Made by a program: the position numbers and the translations under genes. From Desulfobacteraceae bacterium (GTDB lineage: Bacteria > Desulfobacterota > Desulfobacteria > Desulfobacterales > Desulfosarcinaceae), in contig QZKV01000131.1 of NCBI GenBank assembly GCA_003599575.1, positions 1 to 47,689 on the forward strand: a stretch of DNA of 47,689 nucleotides, given 5' to 3'. The notes beneath the pieces are model-generated. The model made no database searches, was not told where the DNA came from, and saw only the letters and a list, made by a program, of their open reading frames with translations. How positions within the stretch are numbered: the stretch's first letter is position 1; every line of letters starts with the position of its first letter. This document shows, one piece after another, positions 37,983 through 47,250 of the stretch.

Positions 37983-38456
37983 CTAATTGGGAACAATGTC
38001 GCACACCCGCCAGTGTCCATTTTGCTTGACCAGATCCAAGGTAACATCCATGGGGTGGTTCTGGCCCAGGTTGAACAGCTTGCCGATCACCATGAAAACG
38101 GGGTTGATGGCCACGCGGGTGGTGCCGCTGATTTGCACGCGGGCCGAGTCGGCCTCCTGGCCTATCGTGTTCACATGCATTTTGGTAAACATGTGCCGAA
38201 AATAGGAAATCTCATACCCCTGCTGAGCGGCCTGGTCCGCTTTGACCTGCAGAAAGTCTTCGACCATCCCGGCATTCCTTTTTTCGGTGCAGAGCCATTT
38301 CTGCATATCCGGATCAAGATAGAAGTATTCTTTGATAAACGCCCTGGCCGCCTTGGCGGGTGTCTGACGGGAGTCAACGGCTGCCAATATGGCCTGCAGC
38401 ACAACAAATGAAATGAACAGAACGACAAACGGTGCAAAGCGATTGCCTTGGCCCAT
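37983..38456 (-). CDS. Small exported or membrane-anchored protein of unknown function
   Basis: 157 residues; AGGAGG lies 8 bases before ATG 38456. One N-terminal hydrophobic segment (FAPFVVLFISFVVLQAILAA) acts as a signal peptide or anchor. The remaining 125 residues resemble NTF2-like or DUF4878-type proteins (AFIKEYFYLDPDMQKWLC, then a strand-rich half ending GHWRVCDIVPN). Two cysteines (about 56 and 153) could form a disulfide. I do not know the family. Confidence 0.65.
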   Translation of the reverse strand: MGQGNRFAPFVVLFISFVVLQAILAAVDSRQTPAKAARAFIKEYFYLDPDMQKWLCTEKRNAGMVEDFLQVKADQAAQQGYEISYFRHMFTKMHVNTIGQEADSARVQISGTTRVAINPVFMVIGKLFNLGQNHPMDVTLDLVKQNGHWRVCDIVPN

Positions 38457-38657
38457 GAGGTCAACCTCCTGAAATTCGATGGAGCCGGCCGGTGCTTCCG
38501 ACTTCGGCGCAGTCTAAAACTCAGCGCCGATCATTAGCATGCCCGCGGTCCGATGACAAGGGCTTTGCCGGTCCTTTCAAGGGCGATGTAACTCAGCGGT
38601 TCATAATTATTCCGATTTGAATCACTCCTTTAAAAAAACCTTGCGTCCAAAAGATAA

Positions 38658-38676
38658 CTTGACTATACCGGTCAAG
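38658..38676. promoter_or_regulatory. Candidate Rrf2 operator upstream of rrf2-hmc
   Basis: CTTGAC-N7-GTCAAG is a perfect inverted repeat, 40 bases before the Rrf2 start. Its size and TTGAC/GTCAA core resemble sites of Rrf2-family proteins such as RirA, NsrR and IscR. It overlaps a possible -10 (TATACC at 38664) that lies 17 bases after TTGCGT. The promoter itself is weak by sequence. Confidence 0.55.
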
Positions 38677-38715
38677 AAACAAACGATCGGTCCTCGCGAG
38701 TGGATTTTTAAAGCT

Positions 38716-39198
38716 ATGTTTTTTCCGTCTAAAAAAGGCCAGTACGCCTTGCGCGCCGTTTACGAATTGGCCAAGCGCACAGGGCAGGGGCCAACCAAGA
38801 TCTCGGCCATAGCCGAAGCGCAATCGATTCCCCATCGGTTCCTGGAAGTCATTTTGCACCAGCTCAAAGGCAGCGGATTGGTTGTGTCCAAAAGGGGTTT
38901 TTACGGCGGCTACGCCATAGCCAAATCTCCGGAGGAGATCAGTGTAGGTGACATCCTCAGATTTTTCCACAAGGATCAGGCGTCCACCGATTGCCCGGCC
39001 TGCATCTCGCGGCAGAGCTGCCCTTTCGTCGGCAATTGTGCTTTTTCCCCTCTATGGAAAAGAGTGAAAGCGGTTGCGTTTCAAATCTACGATGGGACCA
39101 CATTGCGGGATTTGCTGAATGAGAACGAATCCGGCCTTCTGCCCGACGCTCGGGTGGAAGGCCGGCCGGCGCCTTCGCGCACACAGGCTATTCGCTAA
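38716..39198 (+). CDS. Rrf2-family transcriptional regulator with cysteine cluster
   Basis: 160 residues from ATG 38716 (MFFPSKKGQYALRAVYELAK, the family N-terminus). The winged helix (KISAIAEAQSIPHRFLEVIL, then GYGGY-like FYGGYAIAKSPE) is followed by CPACISRQSCPFVGNC, the cysteine cluster that binds iron-sulfur in this family. A regulator of this family is encoded by the hmc operon in Desulfovibrio, but downstream of hmcF; here it is upstream, 5 bases before hmcA. It probably represses itself and hmc in response to redox or iron-sulfur state. No good ribosome binding site is visible at 38716. Confidence 0.88.
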   Translation: MFFPSKKGQYALRAVYELAKRTGQGPTKISAIAEAQSIPHRFLEVILHQLKGSGLVVSKRGFYGGYAIAKSPEEISVGDILRFFHKDQASTDCPACISRQSCPFVGNCAFSPLWKRVKAVAFQIYDGTTLRDLLNENESGLLPDARVEGRPAPSRTQAIR

Positions 39199-39203
39199 AA
39201 GAG

Positions 39204-40808
39204 ATGAGCAAGGGTATGAATCGAACATTCCATGCAGTTCTTATGGGTGCAGCGCTGGTCGCCGCGGCCGGCCTTTTTCTGCTGGCGGCGCCGGCCGAAC
39301 CCGCCCAGCAGCCCGAACAGGCCCGGGCGGATATCATCGTCATCGATGGACTCAAGACCTTCGGGCCGCTTGAAAGACCGGCGGTCGTTTTTCTGCATGA
39401 CAAGCATACCGAGGCGCTTGCACGTCAAGGGAAAAATTGTCTGGCATGTCATCCCCAGGAAAACGACCGTTTCTCGCTTAAATTCCAGCGCACCGAAGAT
39501 GCCGCCAAACAGCGCGTCATGGAAATCTACCATCAACAGTGCGTCAATTGCCATCAGGAGACCCGATCGCAGCAGAAGGATTCCGGCCCGGTCACCTGCG
39601 GGGGCTGCCATTCCGAGGAGCCATCGGTTCAAAGCGACTTTCAGCCGATCGGCATGGACCGTTCCCTGCACGCGCGGCATGTCAAAGCCGCCGAGAACCG
39701 CTGCGAACGCTGCCACCACAAGTACAATCCGCAAACCCAAAAGCTGTTTTATGCCAAGGGCCAGGAGGAGGCCTGCCTCTACTGCCATAAGGACAAGACC
39801 GAAGATAATCGCATCTCACTGCGCCTGGCGGCGCATGATCAGTGCATAGCCTGCCACCGCGCGCGGGTTGCCGAAAAAAAACCGGCCGGACCCTCGGAAT
39901 GCGCCGGATGCCACAGCCCGGAACGACAGGCGCTCCATGAAAGGATTGAAAGCCCACCGCGCATCGAACGCAACCAGCCCCATGTGACCTTGGTTCGCAC
40001 GCACGCCCAGGACGAACCGCAGACGGCGCTTCCCGCCAGCATGGCGCGCGCGACCTTCGACCACAAATCCCACGAAGGGGTGACCGGTTACTGCCGCACG
40101 TGCCACCATGCCGCTATCACGCCCTGCGCAGACTGCCACACCATCCAGAGCCGCAAGGAAGGCGCGGGGGTCAAACTGGCCCAAGCCATGCACCAGGTGG
40201 ATGCACCCATGAGTTGCGTGGGCTGCCATCAGACCGAGCTGCAGAAGCCGGCCTGTGCCGGCTGCCACGGCAGCATCCCGCAACAACGGGTCTGGGCCTC
40301 GGAAGCCTCCTGCAAGGTGTGCCACGTTCCGATGGGCGATGAAAATTATCCGCAGGACAAAGCCCAAGCCGAAGAGCTGGCCGCCCAATTGCTTGAATCA
40401 CGCCGGCTTCAGTCCGCTCGGCCGATGTTTAAGGAAGAAGATATTCCCGATCAAGTGTCCATTGGTCATCTGGTGGATCAATTCGAGGCAGTTCAGATGC
40501 CCCACCGCCGGATTGCGCTCCGGCTGACCCAGATGACCCGCGACAGCCGACTGGCCGGTGCTTTTCATGCCCAGGCCGCCACGCTGTGCCAGGGGTGCCA
40601 CCACAACAGTCCGCCGTCACCCAAGCCACCCCGCTGCGGTTCTTGCCACGGACGAACTTCCGATGCCTTGAATCCGACGCGTCCCGGGTTGATGGCGGCC
40701 TTCCACGAGCAATGCTTCGATTGTCACGACCGGATGGGTATTTTAAAACCGGATAACCGCGATTGTACGGCCTGCCACGCCCGGCGGTCACCGGAAAATA
40801 GAAGTTGA
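39204..40808 (+). CDS. hmcA: High-molecular-weight cytochrome c, 16 haems
   Basis: 534 residues, matching the known HmcA size. A Sec signal peptide covers about residues 1-34 ([18 protein letters not shown]). I count sixteen CxxCH haem motifs in order: CLACH, CVNCH, CGGCH, CERCH, CLYCH, CIACH, CAGCH, CRTCH, CADCH, CVGCH, CAGCH, CKVCH, CQGCH, CGSCH, CFDCH, CTACH. It is the periplasmic electron carrier of the Hmc complex, exchanging electrons with tetrahaem cytochrome c3 and hydrogenases. Two in-frame starts (39204 and 39216) are possible; neither has a strong ribosome binding site. Confidence 0.95.
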   Translation: MSKGMNRTFHAVLMGAALVAAAGLFLLAAPAEPAQQPEQARADIIVIDGLKTFGPLERPAVVFLHDKHTEALARQGKNCLACHPQENDRFSLKFQRTEDAAKQRVMEIYHQQCVNCHQETRSQQKDSGPVTCGGCHSEEPSVQSDFQPIGMDRSLHARHVKAAENRCERCHHKYNPQTQKLFYAKGQEEACLYCHKDKTEDNRISLRLAAHDQCIACHRARVAEKKPAGPSECAGCHSPERQALHERIESPPRIERNQPHVTLVRTHAQDEPQTALPASMARATFDHKSHEGVTGYCRTCHHAAITPCADCHTIQSRKEGAGVKLAQAMHQVDAPMSCVGCHQTELQKPACAGCHGSIPQQRVWASEASCKVCHVPMGDENYPQDKAQAEELAAQLLESRRLQSARPMFKEEDIPDQVSIGHLVDQFEAVQMPHRRIALRLTQMTRDSRLAGAFHAQAATLCQGCHHNSPPSPKPPRCGSCHGRTSDALNPTRPGLMAAFHEQCFDCHDRMGILKPDNRDCTACHARRSPENRS

Positions 40809-40818
40809 GGAAATTTGC

Positions 40819-41856
40819 ATGCCGATTTCAAGAAGAAGATTTTTAGGCTGGGCGAGCGTCGCGGGTGTGACGAGTGCACTTCCCCGCCGCGCCCGGGCCG
40901 CTTCCAACAAGCAATTCAAAGGATATGCCGACAGCCGCGGCGTACTGCACGATCTCACCCGGTGTATCGGCTGCCGCAAATGCGAAGCCGCCTGCAATGC
41001 GGTCAATCAGCTGCCCCAGCCGCAAAAGCCCTTTGACGACTTGAGTGTGCTCGAGCAAAAACGCCGCACCGCCGCCCAGGCGTATACCGTGGTCAACCAA
41101 TTCTTTCCGAATGGCAAGGACCGGCCGCCGATATTTGTTAAAAAGCAGTGCAACCACTGTCTGGAGCCGGCCTGCGCATCGGTCTGCTTTGTCAAAGCGT
41201 TCACCAAGACGCCCGAAGGCCCCGTGGTCTACAACCCCGATGTGTGCGTGGGATGTCGCTACTGCATGATCGCCTGCCCGTTCGATGTGCCGGCCTATGA
41301 GTACGACAAAGCCCTGGACCCGCGGGTCACCAAATGCACGCTGTGCCATCCGCGGCTTGTAGAAGGCAAATTGCCCGGGTGCGTGGAAGCCTGCCCCACC
41401 GAAGCCTTGGTGTTTGGCAAGCGCAACGAGCTGATCAAATTGGCCCGCCACCGCATCGCGGCCCATTCCGGGCGTTATCTGGAGCACATTTACGGCGAAC
41501 ATGAAATGGGCGGCACGAGCTGGCTGTACCTTTCAGGCCCGGCGTTTGCGGATGTGGGGTTGCGCGAGGACCTGGGCACTTTACCGGCCGGACAGCTCAC
41601 GGCCGGAGCGCTGGGCGCGGTTCCCATCGTCATTGGCTTGTGGCCGGTGCTGCTGACCGGCATTTATGCAGTGACCAGGCGCAAGGAGAAAATCGCCGCC
41701 CAGGAGAAGCAGTCGGCGGTGGAGGCCGCCGTGGCCCAGGCCAATGCCGAAGCCCAGGCCAAACTGAAGTCGGCCCTGGCCAAGGCGGAGCAGGATAAAA
41801 GCGCGGCCGTCGAGCGCGAGGTCAAAAAAGCGCTGGAAGCGGCCAAGGAGCAGTAG
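40819..41856 (+). CDS. hmcB: Hmc complex iron-sulfur subunit, Tat-exported, membrane anchored
   Basis: 345 residues. Twin-arginine signal SRRRFLGWA at 4-12. Four [4Fe-4S] motifs follow: [36 protein letters not shown], and [22 protein letters not shown] transmembrane helix near residues 260-285 ([19 protein letters not shown]) anchors it, then a long Ala/Lys/Glu coiled coil forms the cytoplasm-side tail. It passes electrons between HmcA and the membrane subunits. GAGGAA precedes ATG 40819, 10 bases after hmcA. The stop touches an AT-rich palindrome. Confidence 0.95.
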   Translation: MPISRRRFLGWASVAGVTSALPRRARAASNKQFKGYADSRGVLHDLTRCIGCRKCEAACNAVNQLPQPQKPFDDLSVLEQKRRTAAQAYTVVNQFFPNGKDRPPIFVKKQCNHCLEPACASVCFVKAFTKTPEGPVVYNPDVCVGCRYCMIACPFDVPAYEYDKALDPRVTKCTLCHPRLVEGKLPGCVEACPTEALVFGKRNELIKLARHRIAAHSGRYLEHIYGEHEMGGTSWLYLSGPAFADVGLREDLGTLPAGQLTAGALGAVPIVIGLWPVLLTGIYAVTRRKEKIAAQEKQSAVEAAVAQANAEAQAKLKSALAKAEQDKSAAVEREVKKALEAAKEQ

Positions 41857-41857
41857 A

Positions 41858-41887
41858 ATTTGAAATTTGAAATTTCAAATTTGAAAT
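41858..41887. repeat. AATTTGA heptamer palindrome between hmcB and hmcC
   Basis: A 30-base dyad with one mismatched pair, made of the heptamers AATTTGA, AATTTGA, AATTTCA, AATTTGA. It starts 2 bases after the hmcB stop codon and is AT-rich inside a GC-rich operon. No T-run follows. Confidence 0.8.
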
Positions 41888-41945
41888 CTATCGGCGGCAA
41901 TCGCCTTGAATATCAACGATGGTGTCGTTGAGGAGGATTTAGAGA

Positions 41946-43115
41946 ATGACTACAACCCCCGCCCGTCCCCCCAAGCGCTACCTGACGCCTTTTAATGTGG
42001 TAGCCGGAATCATCGTGCTCGTCGGGCTGATCCTTACGGTGCTGCGTTTTACCCAGGGTCTGGGCGCGGTCACCCGCCTGTCGGACAACTACCCTTGGGG
42101 CCTGTGGATCTCTTTCGACCTGCTGGTGGGCGTGGCCCTGGCGGCCGGCGGGTATGTGACCTCAGCCGCCGTTTATATCTTCGGTCTGAAGCGCTACCAG
42201 GCGGCCGTGCGCCCGGCCATTTTAACCGGTTTTCTCGGATATGCGCTGGTGGTGCTGGCCCTGCATTACGATGTCGGGCGTCCCTGGCGCCTGCCGTATC
42301 CGTTTTTAATCTCCCGCGGCACCACCTCCCTGCTGTTTGAAGTGGCGGCTTGCGTGGCGCTCTATCTGACTGTGCTGTTTGTGGAGTACTCACCGGCGGC
42401 CATGGAGTGGCTGGGAATGAAACGCGCCCGCAACCTGGTGGTCCGGCTGACCCTCGTGCTCACCATTTTAGGCGTGATCTTGTCCACCCTGCACCAAAGC
42501 TCCCTGGGCGCACTTTTTCTGATCGCCCCGGCCAAGCTGCATCCCCTGTGGTATTCAAGTTACATTCCCATATACTTTTTCATCACCAGCATTATCGCCG
42601 GTCTGTCCATGGTGATCTTCGAAAGCGGTCTGTCGCATCGTTTTTTCAAGCATAAAATGGATGCAGGCCACCTGGCCGCCAAAACCGATGTGATGCTGGG
42701 ATTCGGGAAGGCGGCGGCCTGGGTTTTGGCCGGGTATTTCTTTATCAAGGTGATCGGCATTGCCGTCGATGACAACTGGCACTACCTGGCCACGGGTTAC
42801 GGTGCCTGGTACCTGGTGGAGCTGATCGGGTTTGTGGCCCTGCCGGCATTTGCCTATGCGGTGGGGGTTCGCGAAAAAAACACGGTCGTGATCCGCTGGA
42901 CGGCGGCCTGGACCGTGCTGGGAATTGTGATCAACCGCTTCAACATCAGCCTGATCGCATTTAACTGGTATCTGCCGGCCGAAGAGCGCTATTTTCCCCA
43001 TTGGATGGAAATCGCCATTTCACTGTTCATCGTCACCCTAGGCGTAATCGCCTTCCGTTTCATCGTCACACGGATGCCGATACTGTACGCCCATCCCGAT
43101 TATGACGCCCATTGA
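41946..43115 (+). CDS. hmcC: Hmc complex NrfD-like integral membrane subunit
   Basis: 389 residues of NrfD/PsrC type with eight to ten membrane helices (for example NVVAGIIVLVGLILTVLRF near the start). The motif PWGLWISFDLLVGVALAAGG is typical of this family and is near the quinone site in relatives. It is expected to interact with menaquinone and HmcB. GAGGAGG precedes ATG 41946. Confidence 0.95.
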   Translation: MTTTPARPPKRYLTPFNVVAGIIVLVGLILTVLRFTQGLGAVTRLSDNYPWGLWISFDLLVGVALAAGGYVTSAAVYIFGLKRYQAAVRPAILTGFLGYALVVLALHYDVGRPWRLPYPFLISRGTTSLLFEVAACVALYLTVLFVEYSPAAMEWLGMKRARNLVVRLTLVLTILGVILSTLHQSSLGALFLIAPAKLHPLWYSSYIPIYFFITSIIAGLSMVIFESGLSHRFFKHKMDAGHLAAKTDVMLGFGKAAAWVLAGYFFIKVIGIAVDDNWHYLATGYGAWYLVELIGFVALPAFAYAVGVREKNTVVIRWTAAWTVLGIVINRFNISLIAFNWYLPAEERYFPHWMEIAISLFIVTLGVIAFRFIVTRMPILYAHPDYDAH

Positions 43116-43136
43116 TATGGATAAGGAGGCGGCTTC

Positions 43137-43265
43137 ATGGAAGCCATACAGACATTGCAGGAGTTCATGCTCCAAACCAAGAATATCATTTATGTGCTCA
43201 TCGTGCTGGGCCTGCTGGCCATGCCGGCGTTCTGGCGCTTTCTAAACGGCAGGGACAGGGAGTAG
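43137..43265 (+). CDS. hmcD: Hmc complex small membrane subunit
   Basis: 42 residues, close to the short HmcD of Desulfovibrio. AAGGAGG lies upstream of ATG 43137. One transmembrane helix, IIYVLIVLGLLAMPAFWRFL, with an acidic-basic tail NGRDRE. It lies between hmcC and hmcE exactly where hmcD is expected, but is short enough to be missed by gene callers. Its precise role is unknown. Confidence 0.85.
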   Translation: MEAIQTLQEFMLQTKNIIYVLIVLGLLAMPAFWRFLNGRDRE

Positions 43266-43368
43266 GGGCGTTGGCCCGTTTGCCCGCGGATCGTTTGGCC
43301 CTGCTCGTTGGTGGGCTTCATTGCGTGCGCAATGAATATGGTTCTGGCGATAAAATCAGGAGTCTCGC

Positions 43369-44046
43369 ATGTATGAATTTGTCACCGGCCCGATGGCATG
43401 GATTGCTTTCGGCGTCTTCTTCTTCGGGCTGATTTTCAGGCTGATCTGGTACATCAAAGGACTGCACTGGCAAATGGACCGGGTCGCGTACACGCGCCAT
43501 CTCGGCTACGGCCTCAAAGGCGCCGCGCGTTCCATCGTCTGCTGGCTGATCCCGTACGGCACGCACAGTTGGCGCTACTATTCGGGGTTCACGATTCTGG
43601 TATTCGTTTTCCATATCGGCCTCATCGTGACGCCCATATTTCTGCTGGGCCACAATATCATCCTGGACGAGCGGTGGGGCTTGCGGTTGCCGGCGCTGCC
43701 CGAAGCCACGAGCGATGTTCTGACCGTGGCTGTCCTGGCAGCGGTGCTTTTTATTTTACTGCGGCGCATCGCCCTGCCGGAAGTACGGATATTGACGACC
43801 CTCTACGATGTTGTGCTGCTGCTCATTGTGGTGGCGCCGTTTTTGACCGGCTTTTTGGCCCATCATCAGGTGGGCGATTATCACCTCTGGTTGATCGCCC
43901 ATATCCTGGCCGGAGAGATCATGTTGATGGCCGTGCCCCTGACGAAGCTGTCGCATGCCCTGCTCTTTTTCTTGTCGCGGGCCCAGCTGGGCATGGATTA
44001 CGGCATCAAGCGCGGCGGCATGAAGAGCCCGGGTTTGCCGTGGTAA
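43369..44046 (+). CDS. hmcE: Hmc complex integral membrane subunit (NarI-like)
   Basis: 225 residues with about six hydrophobic segments (for example AWIAFGVFFFGLIFRLIWY). Histidines in transmembrane segments (FVFHIGLI and LIAHILAG) are positioned to bind b-type haem as in NarI-type subunits. AGGAG precedes ATG 43369. About 100 bases without a gene separate it from hmcD. Confidence 0.92.
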   Translation: MYEFVTGPMAWIAFGVFFFGLIFRLIWYIKGLHWQMDRVAYTRHLGYGLKGAARSIVCWLIPYGTHSWRYYSGFTILVFVFHIGLIVTPIFLLGHNIILDERWGLRLPALPEATSDVLTVAVLAAVLFILLRRIALPEVRILTTLYDVVLLLIVVAPFLTGFLAHHQVGDYHLWLIAHILAGEIMLMAVPLTKLSHALLFFLSRAQLGMDYGIKRGGMKSPGLPW

Positions 44047-44067
44047 GAAGAGAAAAAGGAAAAACAT

Positions 44068-45450
44068 ATGCCCGAAGGAGTACTTTGCAATAAAACCCCC
44101 GTGAACACGGTTGAGCAACTGCAGGCCCTGCTGGCCGACAAAAGCGGCAAGCAGTATTACGAAGAGATGAAGCAGTTGGATGTGGACAGCACGGCGCTAT
44201 GGGCGAGCATGCAAAAATCGCTCAAGTCGCGCCTGCGCACGTGGCTCGAAATCTGCGCCCATTGCGGCATGTGCGCCGATAGCTGCTTTTTCTACCTGGC
44301 CAACGACAGCGATCCGACCCAGGTGCCGTCTTACAAAATCCAGAGCACGCTGGGCGAACTGGTCCGGCGCAAGGGCAAGGTGGACAACGCCTTCATGCAC
44401 CATGCCATGGATACGGCCTGGTCGCGCTGCACCTGCTGCAACCGCTGCGGCATGTACTGCCCCTTCGGCATCGACATGGGGGTGATGTTCAGCTACCTGC
44501 GCGGGCTCCTCTTCGCGCAGGGATTCGTCCCCTGGGAGTTGAAGATCGGATCGGGCATGCACCGCATCTACCGCGCCCAGATGGATGTGACCAGCGAGGA
44601 CTGGGTGGAAACCTGCGCGTGGATGTGCGACGAATACGCCGAAGAGTGGCCGGGGCTGGAATTTCCCGTGGACAAACCCGACGCCGACATCATCTATACG
44701 GTCAATGCCCGCGAGGTCAAACATTACCCCGAAGACCTGGCCGAGGCCGCCATTTTGTTCCATCTGGCCGGTGAAAACTGGACCGTGCCCAGCGAAGGCT
44801 GGGAAGAGACCAGCCTGGCCATGTTCGCCGGCGACTGGGAAGCCTGCAAAAAACAGGTCGAACACGTCTACGCGGCCATGGACCGCCTCAAGCCCAAGCG
44901 CATGGTGGTGACCGAATGCGGGCACGCCTACCGCGCCACCGTGGTCGAGGGCCCCTACTGGGCCGGCCTGAAAACCGGCCAAACCCCCATCGAAAGCCTG
45001 CACTACGTGGAATGGGTGGCCGAGGCCCTGCGCACCGGCAAGCTTAAAATCGATCCGGCCAAGAAGATCAAGGAGCCGGTCACCTACCAGGACTCCTGCA
45101 ACTATATCCGCAACGCGGGCTTGCGCAAGTGCGCGCGCGAAATCATGGGCCACATCGCCGAAGACTTCCGTGAAATGAAGCCTTGCGGAGAGCACAACTT
45201 CTGCTGCGGCGGCGGGGGCGGGCTCAACGGCATCGGGCGCTACCGCGAGCAGCGCAATGTGGGCCTGAAAGTCAAGCGCGATCAGATCCTGGCCACCGGC
45301 GCCAAGCTGGTGGTCAGCCCCTGCCACAACTGCTGGGACGCGATCCGGGATATGGAAGAAATATTTCACATCGGCATTCGCTGGTCCTTTCTCAAGCCGC
45401 TGCTGCTGAAGATGGTGATCGTACCCGAACACTTGAAATCTGACGAGTGA
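44068..45450 (+). CDS. hmcF: Hmc complex cytoplasmic iron-sulfur subunit with CCG domains
   Basis: 460 residues. Two [4Fe-4S] motifs at the N-terminus ([11 protein letters not shown] and [12 protein letters not shown]), then the CCG cysteine-rich domains of the HdrD/GlpC type: [18 protein letters not shown] and [14 protein letters not shown]. This soluble subunit faces the cytoplasm and is where the complex meets cytoplasmic electron carriers. AAGGA precedes ATG 44068. It ends the operon and is followed by a terminator. Confidence 0.95.
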   Translation: MPEGVLCNKTPVNTVEQLQALLADKSGKQYYEEMKQLDVDSTALWASMQKSLKSRLRTWLEICAHCGMCADSCFFYLANDSDPTQVPSYKIQSTLGELVRRKGKVDNAFMHHAMDTAWSRCTCCNRCGMYCPFGIDMGVMFSYLRGLLFAQGFVPWELKIGSGMHRIYRAQMDVTSEDWVETCAWMCDEYAEEWPGLEFPVDKPDADIIYTVNAREVKHYPEDLAEAAILFHLAGENWTVPSEGWEETSLAMFAGDWEACKKQVEHVYAAMDRLKPKRMVVTECGHAYRATVVEGPYWAGLKTGQTPIESLHYVEWVAEALRTGKLKIDPAKKIKEPVTYQDSCNYIRNAGLRKCAREIMGHIAEDFREMKPCGEHNFCCGGGGGLNGIGRYREQRNVGLKVKRDQILATGAKLVVSPCHNCWDAIRDMEEIFHIGIRWSFLKPLLLKMVIVPEHLKSDE

Positions 45451-45494
45451 TCTCCGAATCCGTGGGCTCCACCAATCAAGAGAAAACGCAAAGA

Positions 45495-45523
45495 AATAGG
45501 GGCGCTTTTTAGCGTCCCCTATT
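45495..45523 (+). terminator. Terminator of the hmc operon
   Basis: AATAGGGG-CGC pairs with GCG-(T)-CCCCTATT (one bulged base) around TTTTTA, 45 bases after the hmcF stop, followed by AT-rich sequence. Confidence 0.75.
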
Positions 45524-45596
45524 AAATTAAAGGCTGTTGGGACGACCATACTGGGTAATTGGATCGCCCCCGAGGGCCAAGCCAAAACTAATCGCG

Positions 45597-45637
45597 AAGC
45601 AATGAAGCATCCCGATAGGCAGGATGCTTCATTGCTT
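45597..45637 (-). terminator. Perfect 16-pair hairpin after the dehydratase gene
   Basis: AAGCAATGAAGCATCC and its exact complement flank a 9-base loop, 24 bases beyond the minus-strand stop. The trailing sequence has few T residues, so it may terminate or stabilise mRNA. Confidence 0.65.
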
Positions 45638-45660
45638 ATGAATCTTGCCGGGAGCTGAGA

Positions 45661-47202
45661 CTAGGCGGCTTTCTTTTTGGCGGTCTTTTTGGTCTCTTTG
45701 ACTTCCTTCTGAGGTTTGGGCGAAAGGGCGTCGCGGTCTCCGCCGCTCATGCCGGAGATGTAGCGGACCAGTTTTTTGCGGGACTCGATATCGTACTGGG
45801 AAGTGATGGCGATCTGCTCCATGATGGGCGAGCCGCCGCCATGGTATCCGCCCACGTTGTGGATGCCGCCCTTGGCCGAGCACAGCACGTCGCCCAGGTA
45901 GCGCCAGAACTGGGCCTGATCCTCGACCGGCATGTCGGGGTTGCGCTTGGTGTACTTGAGCAGCAGGTCTTTGGTTTCAGGGTTGAGAAAATCCTTTTCG
46001 TGCGGGAAGGTCGCCACGACACCGCCGGCGATGTCGCACAGGATCTCGGCTTCGCGGAAGACCGATTCGCCCGACAGGCAGCGGCCCACGTTGCAGTAAA
46101 TCGAGTGCGGGATGTAAGAACCGGGGCCATAGGCGGTCAGGCCTTTGCCGGGCATGTAGACCCGCGGGCCGCCCAGGTCGGAGGCGGTATAGCCGGCGGC
46201 ATAGCCCAGCTCGGTGACCATGATCAATTCGGCCAATTTTTCGCGCACGTGGGAGGTCTTGTGCACGTTGTTGACTTCGGCCGCCAGGGCGGCGGCGCCC
46301 ATGACCACATCTCCGATGGCCGGTTTGCAGCCCGAGTAGGAGTGGCGGTGGAACAGGGCGAACAACAAGGCCAGCAGGCCGCCGTGCTGATATTCGCCGG
46401 CCAGGAAGACGCGGTCCCAGGGCACGAAGCAATTCTCGAAAATCATATAGGAGTCGGTCGAAACCGGGAACCAGCCGCGCTTGAAATGCTCGCGGTCCCT
46501 GAAGCGGTGGATGGTGGCCACCTGTTTCAAACCGTCCCAGTCGCCCGGTACGGCAAAGGACACGGCATAATCCTTGTCTTCGGGGCGCAGGGCGCGCGTG
46601 GGCACCACCAGCACTTCATCGGCCACCGAGGCTTCGGAGATGTGCACCTTGCACCCCTCGACCACGATGCCGTCCTTGAGCCGTTCCTTGATATGGACAT
46701 AAGCGCCCGGGTTGGGCTGGTCGGCCGGGCGCAGCAGCCGGTCGCCTTTCACGTCGGTCTGGGCGCAGCAGCCGATCAGGTCTTCGGTCTGGAAACGCGT
46801 CAGCCACTTTTTGAAATTCTCGTGGTACTGCGTGGCGCCGTTGTTCATCTTGTCGGCTTCATAGGAGACATTGTAAATGGCGTTGGTGGCATCGATGCCC
46901 ATGCAGCGCTGGATGCAGCCGCCGACCTTCTGGCACAGCATGCGTGTCATGTCCTGTTTCTTGTGCAAGTCGTCTTTGTTCTGGTGGATGTGGGTGAAGC
47001 GGTTGATGCGCTGGCCGGTCAAATGCGAAATGGCGGTCAACAGCTCCTGGTTCTCCGGCTTGGCCGCCTCATCGTAGGTCATGCCGATGTTGTTGATGCA
47101 GTCCATCTGAAGCTCGTCCGTACGGTCGATCTTCCGCCCGTTGAAGTAGACGTTGCGCTTCATCTTGGAAAGCCCTTTGATGTAATCTTGTTTTGTCCGC
47201 AT
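45661..47202 (-). CDS. 4-hydroxybutyryl-CoA dehydratase / vinylacetyl-CoA isomerase family protein
   Basis: 513 residues, similar to AbfD but with a lysine-rich C-terminal tail (KETKKTAKKKAA). The [4Fe-4S] ligands of the Clostridium enzyme are all kept: Cys96 and Cys100 in CIQRC, His285 and Cys292 in HRHSYSGC. The fold is that of the flavin-dependent HpaB family. These enzymes dehydrate 4-hydroxybutyryl-CoA to crotonyl-CoA by a radical mechanism and are oxygen-sensitive. No other 4-hydroxybutyrate gene is in the window, so the real substrate may be a related acyl-CoA. AAAGGAG precedes ATG 47202. The nitronate-monooxygenase-like gene lies 48 bases upstream in the same direction. Confidence 0.88.
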   Translation of the reverse strand: MRTKQDYIKGLSKMKRNVYFNGRKIDRTDELQMDCINNIGMTYDEAAKPENQELLTAISHLTGQRINRFTHIHQNKDDLHKKQDMTRMLCQKVGGCIQRCMGIDATNAIYNVSYEADKMNNGATQYHENFKKWLTRFQTEDLIGCCAQTDVKGDRLLRPADQPNPGAYVHIKERLKDGIVVEGCKVHISEASVADEVLVVPTRALRPEDKDYAVSFAVPGDWDGLKQVATIHRFRDREHFKRGWFPVSTDSYMIFENCFVPWDRVFLAGEYQHGGLLALLFALFHRHSYSGCKPAIGDVVMGAAALAAEVNNVHKTSHVREKLAELIMVTELGYAAGYTASDLGGPRVYMPGKGLTAYGPGSYIPHSIYCNVGRCLSGESVFREAEILCDIAGGVVATFPHEKDFLNPETKDLLLKYTKRNPDMPVEDQAQFWRYLGDVLCSAKGGIHNVGGYHGGGSPIMEQIAITSQYDIESRKKLVRYISGMSGGDRDALSPKPQKEVKETKKTAKKKAA

Positions 47203-47250
47203 GATGACTCCTTTTTGTGACGTGACTCTTAGACCTGTTTAAAAACCTGC

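Noticed and set aside
44197..47220. Frames of 462 codons (44197-45585, minus) and 459 codons (45841-47220, plus)
   Set aside because: They are antisense to hmcF and the dehydratase gene, whose catalytic motifs are intact.
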